Shown: one piece after another, positions 1-7,878 of the stretch
Layout: every line of letters starts with the position of its first letter
How positions within the stretch are numbered: the first letter of the stretch is position 1
Origin: Patescibacteria group bacterium
Lineage (GTDB): Bacteria; Patescibacteriota; Saccharimonadia; Saccharimonadales; Saccharimonadaceae
Direction: 5' to 3'
Length of the DNA stretch: 33,488 nt
NCBI GenBank assembly: GCA_030916565.1
Contig: JAUPWL010000006.1
Span: forward strand, 1-33,488
Notes under the pieces: model-generated
The model's database searches: none
The model's input: only the letters and a program-made list of their open reading frames with translations
What the model was told of the DNA's origin: nothing
Position numbers and translations under genes: made by a program

Positions 1-995
1 TCCTGGAATTCGTCGACCATAATGTAATGATATTTTTCTTGCAAATCATAGCGTAGATCGTTTTGTGTTTCGATGGCTTTGACTACCTGGAGAATCATAT
101 CGTTAAAATCATACAGTTCGGCGTTCTGCATCTGATTAAGATATTCAAAATAAACGATGTTCAGCGCGCGTAGTTTGCGGAGTTGTTTGCGGGCTTTCAT
201 GACGATGTTTTTTGCCGAATCTTTTTCGACCAACTGGTCTTTCCATTCGGTTAACGGCTTTGTTTTACCGATCACATTCGCCTCTTCGACAGCATCTTCG
301 AGGGTACTCGTCAGGAGTTTGATGAACGTTGAAAAGTTTTCGAGCGGTTTTGGCTCGTCGATGTCCCGTAATTTTTCGAGGAGTGCTGCGAACCGTTCAA
401 TAGCCGCCTTGCTGCGCATGCCGTCACCAATGGCATCTACGATGAGCGGTTCAACTTTTTCAACGGTGGATTCAGTCGCATTCAATAGTAGGCGGAATTG
501 TTCGTCGGTCAGACCGGCACCTTTAATGTCACCAATGGCAGAAATAATACTTTTGATCGATGTATACTCACCGTTCATTTTGGCTTTTAGCGGATCGTCA
601 TACGGTAATGTATCCAGGATTTCGGCGACAATGCGCAGCTGTGCTAATTCATCGGCTGGGCGGAATGACGCACCACTATAAAAATACTCAGGGTACTGAT
701 TCATGATGTCAGTACCAAATGAATGGAACGTCATCACTGGCACTTTGTAGGCGTCGCGACCAATAATCTCACGCAGACGCTTTTTCATTGCAATGACGCC
801 TGCATCGGTGAATGTCAGACACAATATATTCTCTGGCAATTCGTCGGTCTGTTTGAGAATGTTTGCAACCCGCATGCTGAGTAGTTCGGTCTTGCCGGTG
901 CCTGGTCCGGCAACAACCATGACAGGTCCGTCGATAGTGTCGACAGCCCTCCGCTGAGCATCATTCAGCTTTTGATAGCGCGCGTGAAAATCCAT
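1..995 (-). CDS. UvrD/PcrA-like superfamily 1 DNA helicase, N-terminal part (cut by window edge)
   Basis: This partial gene is absent from the ORF track because it runs off the window. The reverse strand reads MDFHARYQKLNDAQRRAV followed by a Walker A motif GPGTGKTE, the SF1 motif Ia region LCLTFTDAGV, and near the edge the Walker B/motif II sequence MVDEFQ. That order and the QxxLNxxQ-like start identify a UvrD/PcrA/Rep-type ATP-dependent helicase, which unwinds DNA in repair or replication. About 330 residues are present; the C-terminal half with motifs III-VI is missing. Roughly 250 residues between motifs Ia and II form the 1B region. I chose ATG 995 over the in-frame ATG 1001 because a TATACT -10 box ends 8 nt before it and no Shine-Dalgarno is present. 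Family call is firm; the exact subfamily cannot be decided. Confidence 0.9.
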   Translation of the reverse strand, partial: MDFHARYQKLNDAQRRAVDTIDGPVMVVAGPGTGKTELLSMRVANILKQTDELPENILCLTFTDAGVIAMKKRLREIIGRDAYKVPVMTFHSFGTDIMNQYPEYFYSGASFRPADELAQLRIVAEILDTLPYDDPLKAKMNGEYTSIKSIISAIGDIKGAGLTDEQFRLLLNATESTVEKVEPLIVDAIGDGMRSKAAIERFAALLEKLRDIDEPKPLENFSTFIKLLTSTLEDAVEEANVIGKTKPLTEWKDQLVEKDSAKNIVMKARKQLRKLRALNIVYFEYLNQMQNAELYDFNDMILQVVKAIETQNDLRYDLQEKYHYIMVDEFQ

Positions 996-1003
996 TATCA
1001 TCT

Positions 1004-1009
1004 AGTATA
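1004..1009 (-). promoter_or_regulatory. -10 box of helicase gene, leaderless arrangement
   Basis: TATACT on the minus strand ends 8 nt before ATG 995, so transcription should begin at or next to the start codon. No Shine-Dalgarno lies between them. Confidence 0.5.
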
Positions 1010-1034
1010 GCGCGCAAAGTGACAAAACGGACTA

Positions 1035-2111
1035 TCAAGCCGCGTTATTGCGAATGTGGTGCTGGTCAATGAGTGTTCGTAGTGCTGGACCGCTGATTTT
1101 TCGGTGTTCAGGGCTCGTATGGAGTACTTTCGCTACCGCTCCTTGGCGTTCAGTGACTTCGTTGAAATACTGTTTGCTGATGCAAGACCCATGGCCGCCA
1201 CCATCGCGTACATCTACGTTCATATTCGGGTGGTTTGCAAAGATGGTTGGCCATTTATCGGCATAGCACATTGCATCACCACGCTGTACAACGATATCGC
1301 CGACTGCGTCTTTGGCTGTGCTTTTTGCTACTGCTCGTTCAATGTTGCTACCGCCGAGAGCGAGCCCTTCTTTTACCTGCTGGATCAATCCGCGGACTGA
1401 GAGGAAATCGAATACATCTACCATTTCTAGAAGTTCCGTCTTGCTGAGTCCCAGGTGTTGTGCCGTGCGGGCTTCGTTACGAACGAGTGTGTAGAGATTT
1501 TTCGGTGAAAACATTTTGACGGTGTCCTTTGTCGTTGGTACGCATGGCACCATTGAATCGCTGTGAACAACGTTCTTGCCGTACTTACCAGCGCGCAGTT
1601 GCAATAGGAGCGCCAGCATACCGCCACGAGATGTGCCCATGGTAGTCATATTGTCCTGATCGTAACCGAGCACTGCAGCGTAAAACGCATGGATGGCCAA
1701 CATGTCATCGGTCGTTTTGTGCAGATTGTTAAATCGATTCAGGTTCTGTTGCACACCGACAATAATTGACGGACGACGGTGTTCTAACGCCAACATGTCA
1801 TGGCGCTGTCTGTAGTATTTGCCGTTTTTTGTTGTCCACGCGGTGCCTTCGAGGACGACCATATCAGACCCGGCAAATCGTTTATTGGCAGGGTCCATTT
1901 CTCGCTGTTTGGTTGGTTCAATCGTGTTGTAGCCAACAATATAGCGTAGGCCGTTTGTCATTTCGACGAGATCTGTCCTATAGATCAGATCAAGGTTTTC
2001 TAGTCTGTCATCAACATCGAGGGTTTTTACAATCCTGTTCACATCGTTGGGAAAGTCGCGTACCTTTGCTGGTTCAGGTGAAGAATGTTGATATGATTCC
2101 AGATTTGCCAC
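1035..2111 (-). CDS. alpha/beta-hydrolase fold protein, cytoplasmic, substrate unknown
   Basis: The 358-residue product has a nucleophile elbow GTSRGG (Ser about residue 161), a plausible acid in QRGDAMCY (Asp about 279) and a catalytic His in GGGHGSC (about 307). The order and spacing fit an alpha/beta-hydrolase of the esterase/peptidase type. There is no signal peptide or membrane segment, so it should act in the cytoplasm. The ORF track begins at TTG 2153, but a TATACT -10 box lies inside that extension and an AGGAG site sits 8 nt before GTG 2111, so I place the start at 2111. The gene is divergent from the unknown gene at 2203. No assignment to a specific lipase, peptidase or thioesterase is possible by eye. 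Confidence 0.72.
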   Translation of the reverse strand: MANLESYQHSSPEPAKVRDFPNDVNRIVKTLDVDDRLENLDLIYRTDLVEMTNGLRYIVGYNTIEPTKQREMDPANKRFAGSDMVVLEGTAWTTKNGKYYRQRHDMLALEHRRPSIIVGVQQNLNRFNNLHKTTDDMLAIHAFYAAVLGYDQDNMTTMGTSRGGMLALLLQLRAGKYGKNVVHSDSMVPCVPTTKDTVKMFSPKNLYTLVRNEARTAQHLGLSKTELLEMVDVFDFLSVRGLIQQVKEGLALGGSNIERAVAKSTAKDAVGDIVVQRGDAMCYADKWPTIFANHPNMNVDVRDGGGHGSCISKQYFNEVTERQGAVAKVLHTSPEHRKISGPALRTLIDQHHIRNNAA

Positions 2112-2138
2112 CGTTTGATCTCCTAGTAAGTTGTACAG

Positions 2139-2144
2139 AGTATA
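2139..2144 (-). promoter_or_regulatory. -10 box upstream of the alpha/beta-hydrolase
   Basis: CAGTATACT on the minus strand, followed about 20 nt later by AGGAG and GTG 2111. Its position inside the ORF-track extension argues against the TTG start at 2153. Confidence 0.5.
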
Positions 2145-2183
2145 CTGCTGCAATTTTCAAAAGTAAAGTGACATTGGGATAAA

Positions 2184-2192
2184 TGGTATACT
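2184..2192 (+). promoter_or_regulatory. extended -10 promoter TGGTATACT
   Basis: Extended -10 element ending 10 nt before ATG 2203. Predicted transcript leader is about 3-4 nt, so effectively leaderless. Confidence 0.6.
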
Positions 2193-2202
2193 GTACCTAC
2201 CT

Positions 2203-2691
2203 ATGATAGATACAATATTCGATGATTTTGCCATGGAACGGCTGATAAAAGACCGTTTTGGATTGCATATCGAAGTCGAAAATATCATTGCTGGTCATAT
2301 TCCTGTCAGCCATACAGTATCGGCAGCGGTGTTTCTGACAGACAAAAAACATCTCTATGCCTACATTGCTGCGCAGTCTAGTTTGACACTAGGTGACGTC
2401 AAAAAATTTGTCCGACAGATGGGGCTAAAGGCCGAAACATATGTTCCGCCTAAGGGTCACCCAAATTATTTCGATGACATTGCTCGACAGAAGTTCAATG
2501 CGGTCTTTCCGGGGCGTATCCAAGTATCGTCTGACGATTTGATCTATTACCGAACCCTTGTTCCCTACAACCCGGCGCTTGTGCAGATTAGCGAGATTCC
2601 ATCTGGTGAAATCCGCCAATTTGATACAGACGCACACGGCAACTGGCGTGTTGCCGCGCGATTCGCCTATCGTCGTATTCGGACCAGCTAG
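2203..2691 (+). CDS. hypothetical protein, 162 aa
   Basis: I do not recognise this protein. It is soluble, without signal peptide or membrane helix, and mixes hydrophobic beta-like stretches (VSAAVFLTD, LYAYIAAQS) with charged segments; the C-terminus is basic (YRRIRTS). ATG 2203 follows an extended -10 element with no Shine-Dalgarno, suggesting a leaderless transcript. It is divergent from the alpha/beta-hydrolase. Its stop codon overlaps that of the convergent pilin-like gene in a shared CTAG: TAG on the plus strand and TAG on the minus strand use the same four bases. The uninterrupted frame, promoter and tight packing support a real gene. Confidence 0.6.
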   Translation: MIDTIFDDFAMERLIKDRFGLHIEVENIIAGHIPVSHTVSAAVFLTDKKHLYAYIAAQSSLTLGDVKKFVRQMGLKAETYVPPKGHPNYFDDIARQKFNAVFPGRIQVSSDDLIYYRTLVPYNPALVQISEIPSGEIRQFDTDAHGNWRVAARFAYRRIRTS

Positions 2692-2933
2692 AGGTCGTTT
2701 GTAACGCTATCGAGGTCGGTAGTATCAACGTCGTCTAACGAAACAGTATCAAGTGTCTTGTCGACTGTCTCAAGGTCTTTTTTTGACTCAACCTTCACTG
2801 GCTGAGCATCGGAAGTTTTGTCTGCTTTTGGTGCGAGGAAATTCGAGTAAACCATATAGCCGACTCCGCCGATGAGGCCTACAACAACGACAACCAATAC
2901 ACCTTCTACGAGAGAAAATCCGCGCTCTTTCAT
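2688..2933 (-). CDS. type IV pilin-like protein (short prepilin)
   Basis: The 81-residue product begins MKERGFSLVEGVLVVVVVG. This is a type III (prepilin) signal: a short basic leader, the G|F cleavage site after residue 5, and Glu at mature position 5, followed by a hydrophobic helix of about 20 residues. Prepilin peptidase would cut and N-methylate Phe. The remaining 50 residues are acidic and Asp/Lys-rich with no cysteine pair or globular fold apparent, so it is much shorter than a major pilin and may be a minor pilin or pseudopilin. Its ATG overlaps the TGA of the upstream secreted gene (ATGA, 4 nt), which implies translational coupling. No assembly ATPase or prepilin peptidase is in the window, so machinery must lie elsewhere. 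Confidence 0.82.
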   Translation of the reverse strand: MKERGFSLVEGVLVVVVVGLIGGVGYMVYSNFLAPKADKTSDAQPVKVESKKDLETVDKTLDTVSLDDVDTTDLDSVTNDL

Positions 2934-3622
2934 GATGCTGTTCCTTCACTTACTTTAGTGGTTTCGGCTGCAGTCTTCACTGCTTTGACAAGTGCCTTTA
3001 CGGCGTCGCGGTATGCTTTGACTGCGTCGATGCTGGCAGATCGTTTTTCTTTAAAATCTGCGATGTCAGCACGGGGCTGTTCGCCGTCACAGTTGACTGG
3101 CGGAACCGCTGTTTGTGCAGATGTCGCTGATTGAGCGACAGATTTTGCCGCGTTGACTTGTGCGACAAGGTCGTCATAGTTCGCGACGCTCAGTTCCTTC
3201 TTTGTGTAGAATGCCTGGACGGCATCTGACACTTTGGTAATGCGGTCGAATGCGTTTTGGCGTCGATTGTTCATCGCTGTCATAACGCGTGTAATCGTAT
3301 TGATGCGGTTTTCGCAGAGTTTCTTTTTGTTCGCATCAAGTCGCTCGCGTAGATCTTCCTTTTTTTGTTCGCTTGATTGTTCGCGGGCAGCTTCACGTTC
3401 TTTAGCCTGTTCTTGCAACTTGCTACGGAGTTCTGTTTCGAGTTTATTAACTTTCCTTGCCTCTGCAGAAGGTCGTGGCGATGCCGATGGACTTTCACTG
3501 GTCGTTGCGACATCTTCGTCGTGACCGGAGTGCTTGCCTTCATGGGCACTAGCGATAGATGGCGTCACCAGTAGCATCACTGCCGCACTGGCGATAATTG
3601 TTCGTTTGAGCGTTTGTTTCAT
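2930..3622 (-). CDS. secreted coiled-coil protein, function unknown
   Basis: The 230-residue product has a clear Sec signal peptide (MKQTLKRTIIASAAVMLLVT, with a likely cut after ASA). The mature start is His-rich (HEGKHSGHDED), followed by a Ser/Pro linker. A long, highly charged Lys/Glu/Arg region of about 70-110 is predicted coiled coil, and a second helical Ala/Lys-rich region ends the protein. A possible disulfide involves the Cys in KKLCENR and that in VNCDGE. It is probably an extracellular or surface protein. The ATG follows AAGGAAT at good spacing, and a TATAGT box lies about 40 nt upstream, so it has a conventional leader. It overlaps the pilin-like gene by 4 nt, so the two probably act together at the surface (inference). 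Confidence 0.7.
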   Translation of the reverse strand: MKQTLKRTIIASAAVMLLVTPSIASAHEGKHSGHDEDVATTSESPSASPRPSAEARKVNKLETELRSKLQEQAKEREAAREQSSEQKKEDLRERLDANKKKLCENRINTITRVMTAMNNRRQNAFDRITKVSDAVQAFYTKKELSVANYDDLVAQVNAAKSVAQSATSAQTAVPPVNCDGEQPRADIADFKEKRSASIDAVKAYRDAVKALVKAVKTAAETTKVSEGTAS

Positions 3623-3678
3623 GACGAATAATTCCTTATGCTTATGTGCCTATACTATACAAAATAAGCAGGCAAAGT

Positions 3679-3708
3679 AACACCCCCACACTAGAGTGCG
3701 GGGGTGTT
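3679..3708 (-). terminator. hairpin between rlmD-like gene and secreted coiled-coil gene
   Basis: AACACCCCCACACT pairs with AGTGCGGGGGTGTT, 14 positions with one mismatch around a tiny loop. It lies 80 nt downstream of the m5U methyltransferase stop. On the minus strand it is followed by TTACTTT, a weak T-tract, so termination of that gene is likely but imperfect. Confidence 0.65.
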
Positions 3709-3790
3709 TGCCCGTAATGCGAGCGGAAGCTTATTCAACTATGCGACGTAGACGTTATGCATATTGAGGAGATGATAACAAAATCGGTGG

Positions 3791-5092
3791 TTATTTTGCA
3801 TCGAGGATAACGAGATGTTCGATATGTGGCGTGCGTGGGAAGAAATTATAGCCAATATGGTGACGAATGCCATATTGTTCAGCCATTCTGGCAACATCAC
3901 GCGCCTGGGTCACTGGGTTACAGCTGAGGTAGATAATACGCTTTGGTCGTGATTCAATGAGTTTCTCGACAACTTTTTCGTGCAATCCGGCCCGCGGCGG
4001 GTCAACAATGATCGTTGCGTCGGCGCTAATGTAATCAAGGGCGTTTTCACTGGCGGCGAGGATAGCCTTTGCCCCCGTTTTGCCGAGTTCTTCAATATTT
4101 TGTTCCATTTCGCGGACAGCATGTTCATTCAGTTCGACCAGTGTGACATTGTCGCCACCAATCGTCAGACCGATGGAGCCAACGCCACTATAGAGATCGA
4201 CGACTGGTTTGTCTGGTTTGACCCATTGCTGCATTTCGGTGAGTGCCTGTTCGTACACTGGTATATTAATCTGGAAAAACCCTTCGGTAGCATAGCGAAA
4301 CGGTACATCCAGAATAGTGTCGGTGAGTATGCGATCGCTGCTAGCGGCGAGGCGTTCGGTAATGACACTGGCTGGTGATTTGGGGTTAGAATAAATGATC
4401 TCAGCACAGATAACCTCTGGTGCGACGGCTTTTTCTAGTACGGCATTCGCATCAAAATCTTGGTCTTTGACATATAACTGCCAGGCGATTTCACCGCTGT
4501 CGTTACTGCGGATCAATAGTGTTTTTAATGATCGCCCATCAACGCCCAGATCACGGAGCGTCTGGAGAGCGAATTTGGCTGCGTTATTGATAGCTGGACT
4601 TGCGAGACTCGTATCCTGAACGGTGATTTTACCGTGCGTCCCTCGACGGAAAAATGCCAAATCTAGCTCTTCTCTTTCAGTGTCGTACCAAAAGCTATAT
4701 TCAACTTTGTTGCGGTATTCATATTGTCTGCCATCGCTCCATACGTTAATTGGTTCGGGCAGGACGATGTCATGTAGCTCGAACGCTTCTTCGATGAGGG
4801 CCGCTTTGTAATGGTTTTCTGATGCAAAATCCATGATTTGCCATGGGCTGGTTGACAGATAGCTGTCAGGATCGCGCGGAGCAACGCGCGCCGACGATGC
4901 TTCAATGACCTCTGTTACGACGCCCTCGACATAGCTCGATTTCTTTTTGGTGAGTTGGACGACGACCCTTTCACCTGGGAGACCGCCCCAGACGAGGCAT
5001 TTTTTGCCATCATCGAGGGTACCGATCGTCTGACCGCCACCGATAATTCGTTCGAGTGTTAACTCAACTTGTGGTAAAGGTTTTTTTGCCAT
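3791..5092 (-). CDS. TRAM-domain RNA (uracil-5-)-methyltransferase, TrmA/RlmD family
   Basis: The 433-residue product transfers a methyl group from SAM to C5 of uridine in rRNA or tRNA. An N-terminal TRAM-like beta barrel (about residues 8-62) is followed by the catalytic domain. The SAM-binding motif is DLYSGVGSIGL, motif IV is DPPRAGLH, the catalytic cysteine is in YLSCNP, and the C-terminus FFPRTPHIEHLVIL is typical. RlmD and RlmCD proteins carry four cysteines for a 4Fe-4S cluster after the TRAM domain; here that region (RDPDSYLSTSPWQI) has none. Site specificity (tRNA U54 or 23S positions) therefore cannot be assigned. A TATAAT box ends exactly 7 nt before ATG 5092, with no Shine-Dalgarno, so the mRNA should be leaderless. 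Confidence 0.88.
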   Translation of the reverse strand: MAKKPLPQVELTLERIIGGGQTIGTLDDGKKCLVWGGLPGERVVVQLTKKKSSYVEGVVTEVIEASSARVAPRDPDSYLSTSPWQIMDFASENHYKAALIEEAFELHDIVLPEPINVWSDGRQYEYRNKVEYSFWYDTEREELDLAFFRRGTHGKITVQDTSLASPAINNAAKFALQTLRDLGVDGRSLKTLLIRSNDSGEIAWQLYVKDQDFDANAVLEKAVAPEVICAEIIYSNPKSPASVITERLAASSDRILTDTILDVPFRYATEGFFQINIPVYEQALTEMQQWVKPDKPVVDLYSGVGSIGLTIGGDNVTLVELNEHAVREMEQNIEELGKTGAKAILAASENALDYISADATIIVDPPRAGLHEKVVEKLIESRPKRIIYLSCNPVTQARDVARMAEQYGIRHHIGYNFFPRTPHIEHLVILDAK

Positions 5093-5099
5093 TTACCCT

Positions 5100-5105
5100 A
5101 TTATA
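5100..5105 (-). promoter_or_regulatory. -10 box TATAAT, 7 nt before ATG 5092
   Basis: Perfect TATAAT on the minus strand with a 7-nt gap to the ATG of the m5U methyltransferase, giving a predicted leaderless transcript. Confidence 0.65.
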
Positions 5106-5128
5106 GCGTAACTAATATTAACAGAGTA

Positions 5129-5157
5129 TTGACAATAATGCTAAACTATGATAGTAT
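5129..5157 (+). promoter_or_regulatory. sigma-70-type promoter of the first PE-PPE-like gene
   Basis: TTGACA (5129-5134), a 17-nt spacer, and TAGTAT (5152-5157) with TGA before it. The TTG used as start by the ORF track is the -35 box itself, so the real start must be downstream, ATG 5168 or 5174. Confidence 0.7.
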
Positions 5158-5167
5158 GAAAAATAGT

Positions 5168-7519
5168 ATGGTAATGAAAAACTCATCTACCACTGTCGAA
5201 GAATTCAACCCATCCAAAGACAACTCTCAAGGCGGGTTTGCTGAAGTACACAATAACAGTAGTGCAGAGCTATTCGATATATCTGACTATATGGTTGCCG
5301 CTATCCGTGGCGAAGAACTCCCTCGATCTGCCGAAACGGCTGCCGACACAACAACTACCGGGATAGGCAAAGTAGCCGTCGCTGGAATGATGGGTTGGAG
5401 TAAGCTGATCGACCGTCGCGCTCGCAAAGAGGAAAAATTACAAAAACGTTTAGAAAAATTTGAAGTTACTGATGAAGATTCGCGTTGGACAAAAACCAAG
5501 AAGTTTCTTGGCCGTCGTGCCGTATTAGCAGGTTTTGCTGCGACATCCGTGACTGGACTGGTTGCCGCAATGGCAACAACTCGTGGTATTGAACTCGGCG
5601 CTGTACTGGCGTCGGACAATATTAATATGCTGCCTGTGACGTATGAGTTCAGTAATATTATTATTGCTGGTGGCGCCGGTCAGGGTGACCCTACTGGTGT
5701 TATTGGCGAGATGCAGACTAAAGGTTTACATGATGGATTTAATATCGAAGGTGTTTATTACCCTGCTCAGATCGGTCCTGTCGTTGGTCAAGAGACCATG
5801 TACAATTCAGGTGTGATTGGTGCGAACGAGATGTATGCTAAGGCAATTGATGATCTTAATGCCGGTCGTCCAACAGAACTCATTGGATATTCGGAGGGAT
5901 CATATGTTGCACTCCACACGGCCAACCGGATTATTGCCGAAAACGGCGGCGTGAAACCCGATAACTTGTCGGTAACAATTATAGGCTCTCCTTATGCGCA
6001 AGGCGGTATTTTGGGAAGTAACAACCCATTTGCCAAAACCGCAGGTCCTATTTTGGATATGATGGGTATTCCAAAGGGTGAAACAGTGCCCCCAGGAACA
6101 CATATTGTGTACTATGACACTGATTTTTGGGCGAACAGTGGTAACCAAGTACCTACAACGATGTTGCGTCAGTTGATTGAGTTAGCCGCCGGCGGTCATG
6201 CGATTCCAGATCCTAATGACTCATGTTATACATTTACCGACAGTGACGGTGTGATCCATACTGTGTATAGTCGTAACGATGTTATTTTGCAGGCACTCAT
6301 GGATAGTACTGGTTTGTACGTTGCCGACACCGCATCTGCTAACCGCGCAATTAACGACCTCTTCCCTCTTGATGGCAGTGGGCCAAATGTTGCGCAATTC
6401 AAAGAAGATCTTATTACAACACTCAATCATCAGGGTGACCCAGTCAGTCTGTTTATGGCGCAGTTTGTCCGTAACTTACCGCCAGAGTACACCAAACTGG
6501 GTCAGGTATCTATGGACTCATTCAATACTATCGCCGAAGGCGCCGCCCGTGTTGGATCGGGTGACGTAATCGGTGGTATGCAGCAAATTATGGCCGGCAT
6601 CACCGCCTTTATGAATACGCTGCAAGAAATCGCCCCTCGTACAAACGCGAGCGTCGGCGCTCAAAACACCCAAGCGCAGGTGACGCAACTGCTCAGCAGT
6701 AATATTACTGGTCTTGTACAACAGATAACCGGACGCAACTTTAGTACGCAAATCAATGGATTTATTAATCTTTCTCAGGCGGGCGTTAGCGGTAATGTGA
6801 CAATTGGCGTCAACTCTGACGTTGCAAACCAGTTCCTGAACATCGTCAGTAACCATGTTTCAACGACCGACGGAACTGTTACAAATAGCCGCAATCTACA
6901 ATTTGAATTGAACGGTCTCGTGAACGATACACTGAACAACAAATCGCCACTTGGTGGTCTGACTGTCCATACAGAGGGTTCAGTATCGACATTATTTACT
7001 CCACCGTCTGGTCCACGTCCCCTGCACGATATCTTGAATAACATGTTCCCTGATGCACCGAATAATAATTCTGTACCCGAAGGTATCACTCCGCCACCAG
7101 CGGCGACTGTTCCTGTGACACCTGAAATATCGACACCTGCAGTGACCGTTCCGACGTATAATGCGCCTGCACCTGTACCGGTTGCCCCAGCCCCAGCGCC
7201 AATCGAAGCGCCAACGCCACCACCATTTAAGGAATCTGCACCTGCGCCGGCACCTGTCGTTGAAGCCCCTGCCCCAGCTCCGGCTCCAATTGAAGCCCTC
7301 GCCCCAGCTCCAGCGCCTGCTCCAATCCCTGCACCCGCGCCTGCGCCAAATCCCCTTTCAAATATCGTGACGAGGATTTTTAGCGCTCCAGAAGCCTCAG
7401 CGCCTGCTCCAATCCCCGCACCCACTCCGGCTCCCGCGCCTATCCGCGTACCGGTTCTTCCGATAACGCCTATCCCTGCGCCGACATCAGCCGCTTCTGC
7501 CAATCCATTTGCAAAATAA
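5168..7519 (+). CDS. membrane-anchored PE-PPE-like serine hydrolase with Ala/Pro-rich tail
   Basis: The 783-residue product has a charged, likely cytoplasmic N-terminus of about 115 residues. A single hydrophobic helix follows (about 117-138, preceded by KKFLGRR), then an extracytoplasmic region. That region starts IIIAGGAGQGDPTG and continues with VYYPAQIGP and the nucleophile elbow LIGYSEGS (Ser about 242). After VTIIGSPYAQGG come an acidic segment YYDTDF and GGHAIPD, which supply plausible Asp and His. This order matches the PE-PPE domain, a cutinase-like alpha/beta-hydrolase best known in mycobacteria for ester-lipid chemistry. About 300 residues of helical or beta sequence follow, then an Ala/Pro-rich tail (about 620-783) resembling a wall-spanning linker. 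The RR before the helix superficially resembles a Tat signal, but its depth argues for a membrane anchor. ATG 5168 is chosen over the track TTG 5129 because the latter lies in the -35 box. Confidence 0.78.
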   Translation: MVMKNSSTTVEEFNPSKDNSQGGFAEVHNNSSAELFDISDYMVAAIRGEELPRSAETAADTTTTGIGKVAVAGMMGWSKLIDRRARKEEKLQKRLEKFEVTDEDSRWTKTKKFLGRRAVLAGFAATSVTGLVAAMATTRGIELGAVLASDNINMLPVTYEFSNIIIAGGAGQGDPTGVIGEMQTKGLHDGFNIEGVYYPAQIGPVVGQETMYNSGVIGANEMYAKAIDDLNAGRPTELIGYSEGSYVALHTANRIIAENGGVKPDNLSVTIIGSPYAQGGILGSNNPFAKTAGPILDMMGIPKGETVPPGTHIVYYDTDFWANSGNQVPTTMLRQLIELAAGGHAIPDPNDSCYTFTDSDGVIHTVYSRNDVILQALMDSTGLYVADTASANRAINDLFPLDGSGPNVAQFKEDLITTLNHQGDPVSLFMAQFVRNLPPEYTKLGQVSMDSFNTIAEGAARVGSGDVIGGMQQIMAGITAFMNTLQEIAPRTNASVGAQNTQAQVTQLLSSNITGLVQQITGRNFSTQINGFINLSQAGVSGNVTIGVNSDVANQFLNIVSNHVSTTDGTVTNSRNLQFELNGLVNDTLNNKSPLGGLTVHTEGSVSTLFTPPSGPRPLHDILNNMFPDAPNNNSVPEGITPPPAATVPVTPEISTPAVTVPTYNAPAPVPVAPAPAPIEAPTPPPFKESAPAPAPVVEAPAPAPAPIEALAPAPAPAPIPAPAPAPNPLSNIVTRIFSAPEASAPAPIPAPTPAPAPIRVPVLPITPIPAPTSAASANPFAK
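7180..7480 (+). repeat. degenerate Ala-Pro coding repeats
   Basis: Codons for APAPAP and PAPIEAP-type units recur through the 3' end of the first PE-PPE-like gene. The reading is in frame and uninterrupted, interrupted once by a non-repetitive stretch (NPLSNIVTRIF). The 279-aa Gly/Ala-rich minus-strand ORF over this region is the shadow of the repeat. Confidence 0.75.
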
Positions 7520-7569
7520 TCTTTCGCTCTCGTCCAGCTATACACTGCGCCAAAGCGCCGAAATAGTCG

Positions 7570-7597
7570 AAATCCACCCCTGTTATGGGTGGATTTT
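7570..7597 (+). terminator. intrinsic terminator after first PE-PPE-like gene
   Basis: AAATCCACCC, a 7-nt loop and GGGTGGATTT, a perfect 10-bp stem ending in a T run. It lies 50 nt after the stop codon and separates the two hydrolase genes transcriptionally. Confidence 0.85.
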
Positions 7598-7878
7598 TGT
7601 TGGGAGAAAATCACTATACTTTCTATAAAGTTTCAACATGTTGTAGCATAAGCTTCAATACTGTTGTATAAAAAACATACTACGCAAAACCTACTATGCC
7701 ATATCTGTTGCAAAGCACCAGCTTATTACTTATTGAGAATCTGCTTTCATATCTGTAAAAACACCCCCTTACCTCCGTTCTTAGCTGTGAGATATTTTAC
7801 GTTGACTTATATCATGGGTTTGATGTAATCTCACCGCACAACTTATAACATGAGTGGGAAAGATAGGGGTTTTACATT
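7598..7878 (+). promoter_or_regulatory. intergenic region with promoter of the second PE-PPE-like gene
   Basis: This 281-nt AT-rich stretch holds no convincing ORF. A promoter candidate is TTGACT (7802-7807), a 16-nt spacer and TGTAAT (7824-7829). It is bracketed by a perfect inverted repeat, GTGAGAT (7787-7793) and ATCTCAC (7828-7834), which may be an operator or stem. The leader is about 45 nt, with AGGGG about 11 nt before ATG 7879. A palindrome CAACATGTTG lies near 7636. Confidence 0.5.

Noticed and set aside
3660-3720. CRISPR-like or repeat array
   Set aside because: Only a single hairpin is present; no regularly spaced direct repeats anywhere in the window.
5129-5167. TTG 5129 as start of the first PE-PPE-like protein
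   Set aside because: The TTG is part of a TTGACA -35 box, with a 17-nt spacer and a -10 box downstream, so this codon cannot be on the mRNA.
5500-5600. Twin-arginine signal peptide in the first PE-PPE-like protein
   Set aside because: RR precedes a hydrophobic stretch but lies more than 110 residues from the N-terminus and lacks the full SRRxFLK pattern; a membrane anchor is simpler.
6775-7614. 279-aa Gly/Ala-rich minus-strand ORF, PE_PGRS-like in appearance
   Set aside because: It is the reverse shadow of the Ala-Pro codon repeats (GCN CCN) in the PE-PPE-like gene; it has no promoter or ribosome binding site and overlaps a well-supported gene and its terminator.
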